DNA of 64,000 nucleotides, taken from positions 1 through 64,000 of the forward strand of contig SVLR01000002.1 of NCBI GenBank assembly GCA_015067785.1, in the 5' to 3' direction. The stretch is from Oscillospiraceae bacterium. Its GTDB lineage: Bacteria > Bacillota > Clostridia > Oscillospirales > Oscillospiraceae. The translations under genes were made by a program, and so were the position numbers. Positions 62,940 to 64,000 of this stretch are shown piece after piece (position 1 is the stretch's first letter; each line of letters begins with the position of its first letter). The notes under the pieces were generated by a model. It was not told the DNA's origin and did not search any database. It saw nothing but the letters and a program-made list of their open reading frames with translations.

Positions 62940-64000
62940 TACACTCTCCGCATACAACAAATAAAGAAACCATCAGTTTCATACTGTCCGGGAACGAGAC
63001 GAAGCATCCCTTCCCGCTCCTGCCGAATTTCCTCCGGCAAAGGTAATTTTACCAGCTTAAACGAAGGATTTTCCTGCAGAAATGCCTCCACAACACCCTC
63101 GTTTTCCCGATAGGTCAGCGTGCAGGTGGAATATAGCAGTGTACCGCCGGGACGCACATACCGGGACTGATTTCTAAGAATCTGCAGTTGCAGCACCGGC
63201 AGTGCCTCCATAGATTCCGGTGCTTTATAGCGAATATCCGGCTTCTTACGGATGATTCCGTAACCGGAGCAAGGCACATCCGCAATAACAACATCCATCC
63301 TATTTTCAAATTCCGGTACAAATACCGATGCATCCTGACAAATGGGATGCATATTGGTAAGGCCAAGTCGCTGCGCACCTTTTTCCATTAGCATAACCTT
63401 GTGGGAATGGATATCACAGGAGGTGATCTCCCCCGCGCCACACATAGCTGCCGCAAAGCTCTTGCCACCGGGGGCAGCGCAGCAGTCCAAAACACGGTCG
63501 CCGGTCTTTATTCCTGCACATTGGACACTTAGCCAAGCAGCGGCATCCTGCACATAGAAAAGGCCGTCCCGGAAAGCCGAAAGCCGTTCAATATTACCTG
63601 TATTTTCCAGAATCAGGCACGAAGGAAACACCGGGTGATCTCTCACCGTTACGCCCTCGTCTTCCAAGCGCTCTAAAAGCCCATCCCGACTTATTTTCAG
63701 CAAGTTTACCTGCACCGTCATAGGCGGCATTTCGTTATTCGCCTCCAGCATCGCAACAAGCCGTTCCTTGCCAACATATGGCTTTAGTAAATCGATCAGC
63801 TCCTGGGGGTGGCTGTATTTCCTGCAATAGTCGGTCGGGGTCTCCAGCTGTCCCACTGTGCGTACTGCGCTGCGCAGCACCGCATTTACAAGGCCGGAGG
63901 CTTTGGGGATCTTGCAGTATTTCTTCGTCAGCTGCACCGATTCATTGACTGCCGCAGCATCAGGAATCTTGTCCATCTTGTAGATCTGATAAAGACCCAT
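62939..64000 (-). CDS. rsmB: 16S rRNA (cytosine-967-C5)-methyltransferase, 5' part outside the window
   Basis: The SAM-dependent enzyme modifies C967 of 16S rRNA. The visible 353 residues include the end of the N-terminal NusB-like RNA-binding domain (DAAAVNESVQLTKKY, LVNAVLRS) and the methyltransferase domain. The SAM site DCCAAPGGKSFA is near residue 168, the catalytic DVPCSGYG near 240, and the second Cys in LLYSTCTLT near 295. Full-length proteins have about 430-450 residues, so the ATG at the edge is internal and the gene continues beyond 64000. It is followed directly by rlmN. Confidence 0.93.
   Translation of the reverse strand: MGLYQIYKMDKIPDAAAVNESVQLTKKYCKIPKASGLVNAVLRSAVRTVGQLETPTDYCRKYSHPQELIDLLKPYVGKERLVAMLEANNEMPPMTVQVNLLKISRDGLLERLEDEGVTVRDHPVFPSCLILENTGNIERLSAFRDGLFYVQDAAAWLSVQCAGIKTGDRVLDCCAAPGGKSFAAAMCGAGEITSCDIHSHKVMLMEKGAQRLGLTNMHPICQDASVFVPEFENRMDVVIADVPCSGYGIIRKKPDIRYKAPESMEALPVLQLQILRNQSRYVRPGGTLLYSTCTLTYRENEGVVEAFLQENPSFKLVKLPLPEEIRQEREGMLRLVPGQYETDGFFICCMRRV

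Overview
The window looks like a chromosomal segment of a Gram-positive, spore-forming anaerobe of the Clostridia, most likely a gut Oscillospiraceae/Ruminococcaceae relative. The evidence is consistent across genes: Firmicutes-type operons (gdpP-rplI-dnaB-tilS-hpt-ftsH, prpC-prkC-rsgA), a T-box leader, a SpoIID-type cortex enzyme, a Re-citrate synthase, an F-type ATP synthase with a sodium-type c subunit, a bile-salt-hydrolase-like enzyme, and intergenic repeats of the short palindromic kind common in this group. No rRNA, tRNA, CRISPR array, prophage or complete insertion sequence was seen. Both edges cut genes: a NUDIX hydrolase on the left and rsmB on the right.

Layout. 1-1.6 kb: NUDIX start, then a repeat-rich stretch with a small DUF6291-like gene, a tandem repeat and a cluster of DnaA-box-like sites. 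1.6-3.8 kb: histidine phosphatase, choloylglycine-hydrolase-like protein, CarD regulator. 3.9-6.7 kb: proBAC (proline). 6.8-11.3 kb, minus strand: trpB-trpA-serC-serA behind a tryptophan (UGG) T-box. 11.3-13.1 kb: asnB. 13.2-15.9 kb: four genes of a probable spore or peptidoglycan cluster. 16.0-16.6 kb: pgsA. 17.1-21.0 kb: a giant BspA-type leucine-rich-repeat lipoprotein. 21.5-29.1 kb: ftsH, hpt, tilS, dnaB, rplI, gdpP. 29.3-34.9 kb: RNase J with a structured leader, dus, trpS, gltX. 34.9-39.1 kb: ABC transporter. 39.2-44.3 kb: idh, acn, gntR, Re-citrate synthase (the oxidative route to 2-oxoglutarate and glutamate). 44.4-51.3 kb: complete atp operon. 51.5-55.4 kb: recD2, comF, mreB. 55.4-58.3 kb: Cys-rich unknown protein and a GLUG-type lipoprotein with a long structured leader. 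58.5-64 kb: rsgA, prkC, prpC, rlmN, rsmB.

The most notable system is the trpBA-serCA operon. Its TrpA has lost both catalytic acids (E. coli Glu49 and Asp60) and the Gly-Ser phosphate site, while TrpB looks intact. The same transcript carries two enzymes of serine synthesis and is preceded by a T-box whose specifier codon reads UGG. I infer an indole-salvage module: imported indole plus locally made serine gives tryptophan when charged tRNA-Trp runs low, with TrpA kept only as an activator of TrpB. Two further candidate regulatory RNAs, upstream of RNase J (29.26-29.40 kb) and of the GLUG lipoprotein (58.05-58.28 kb), have nested stems with competing pairings and match no class I recognise.
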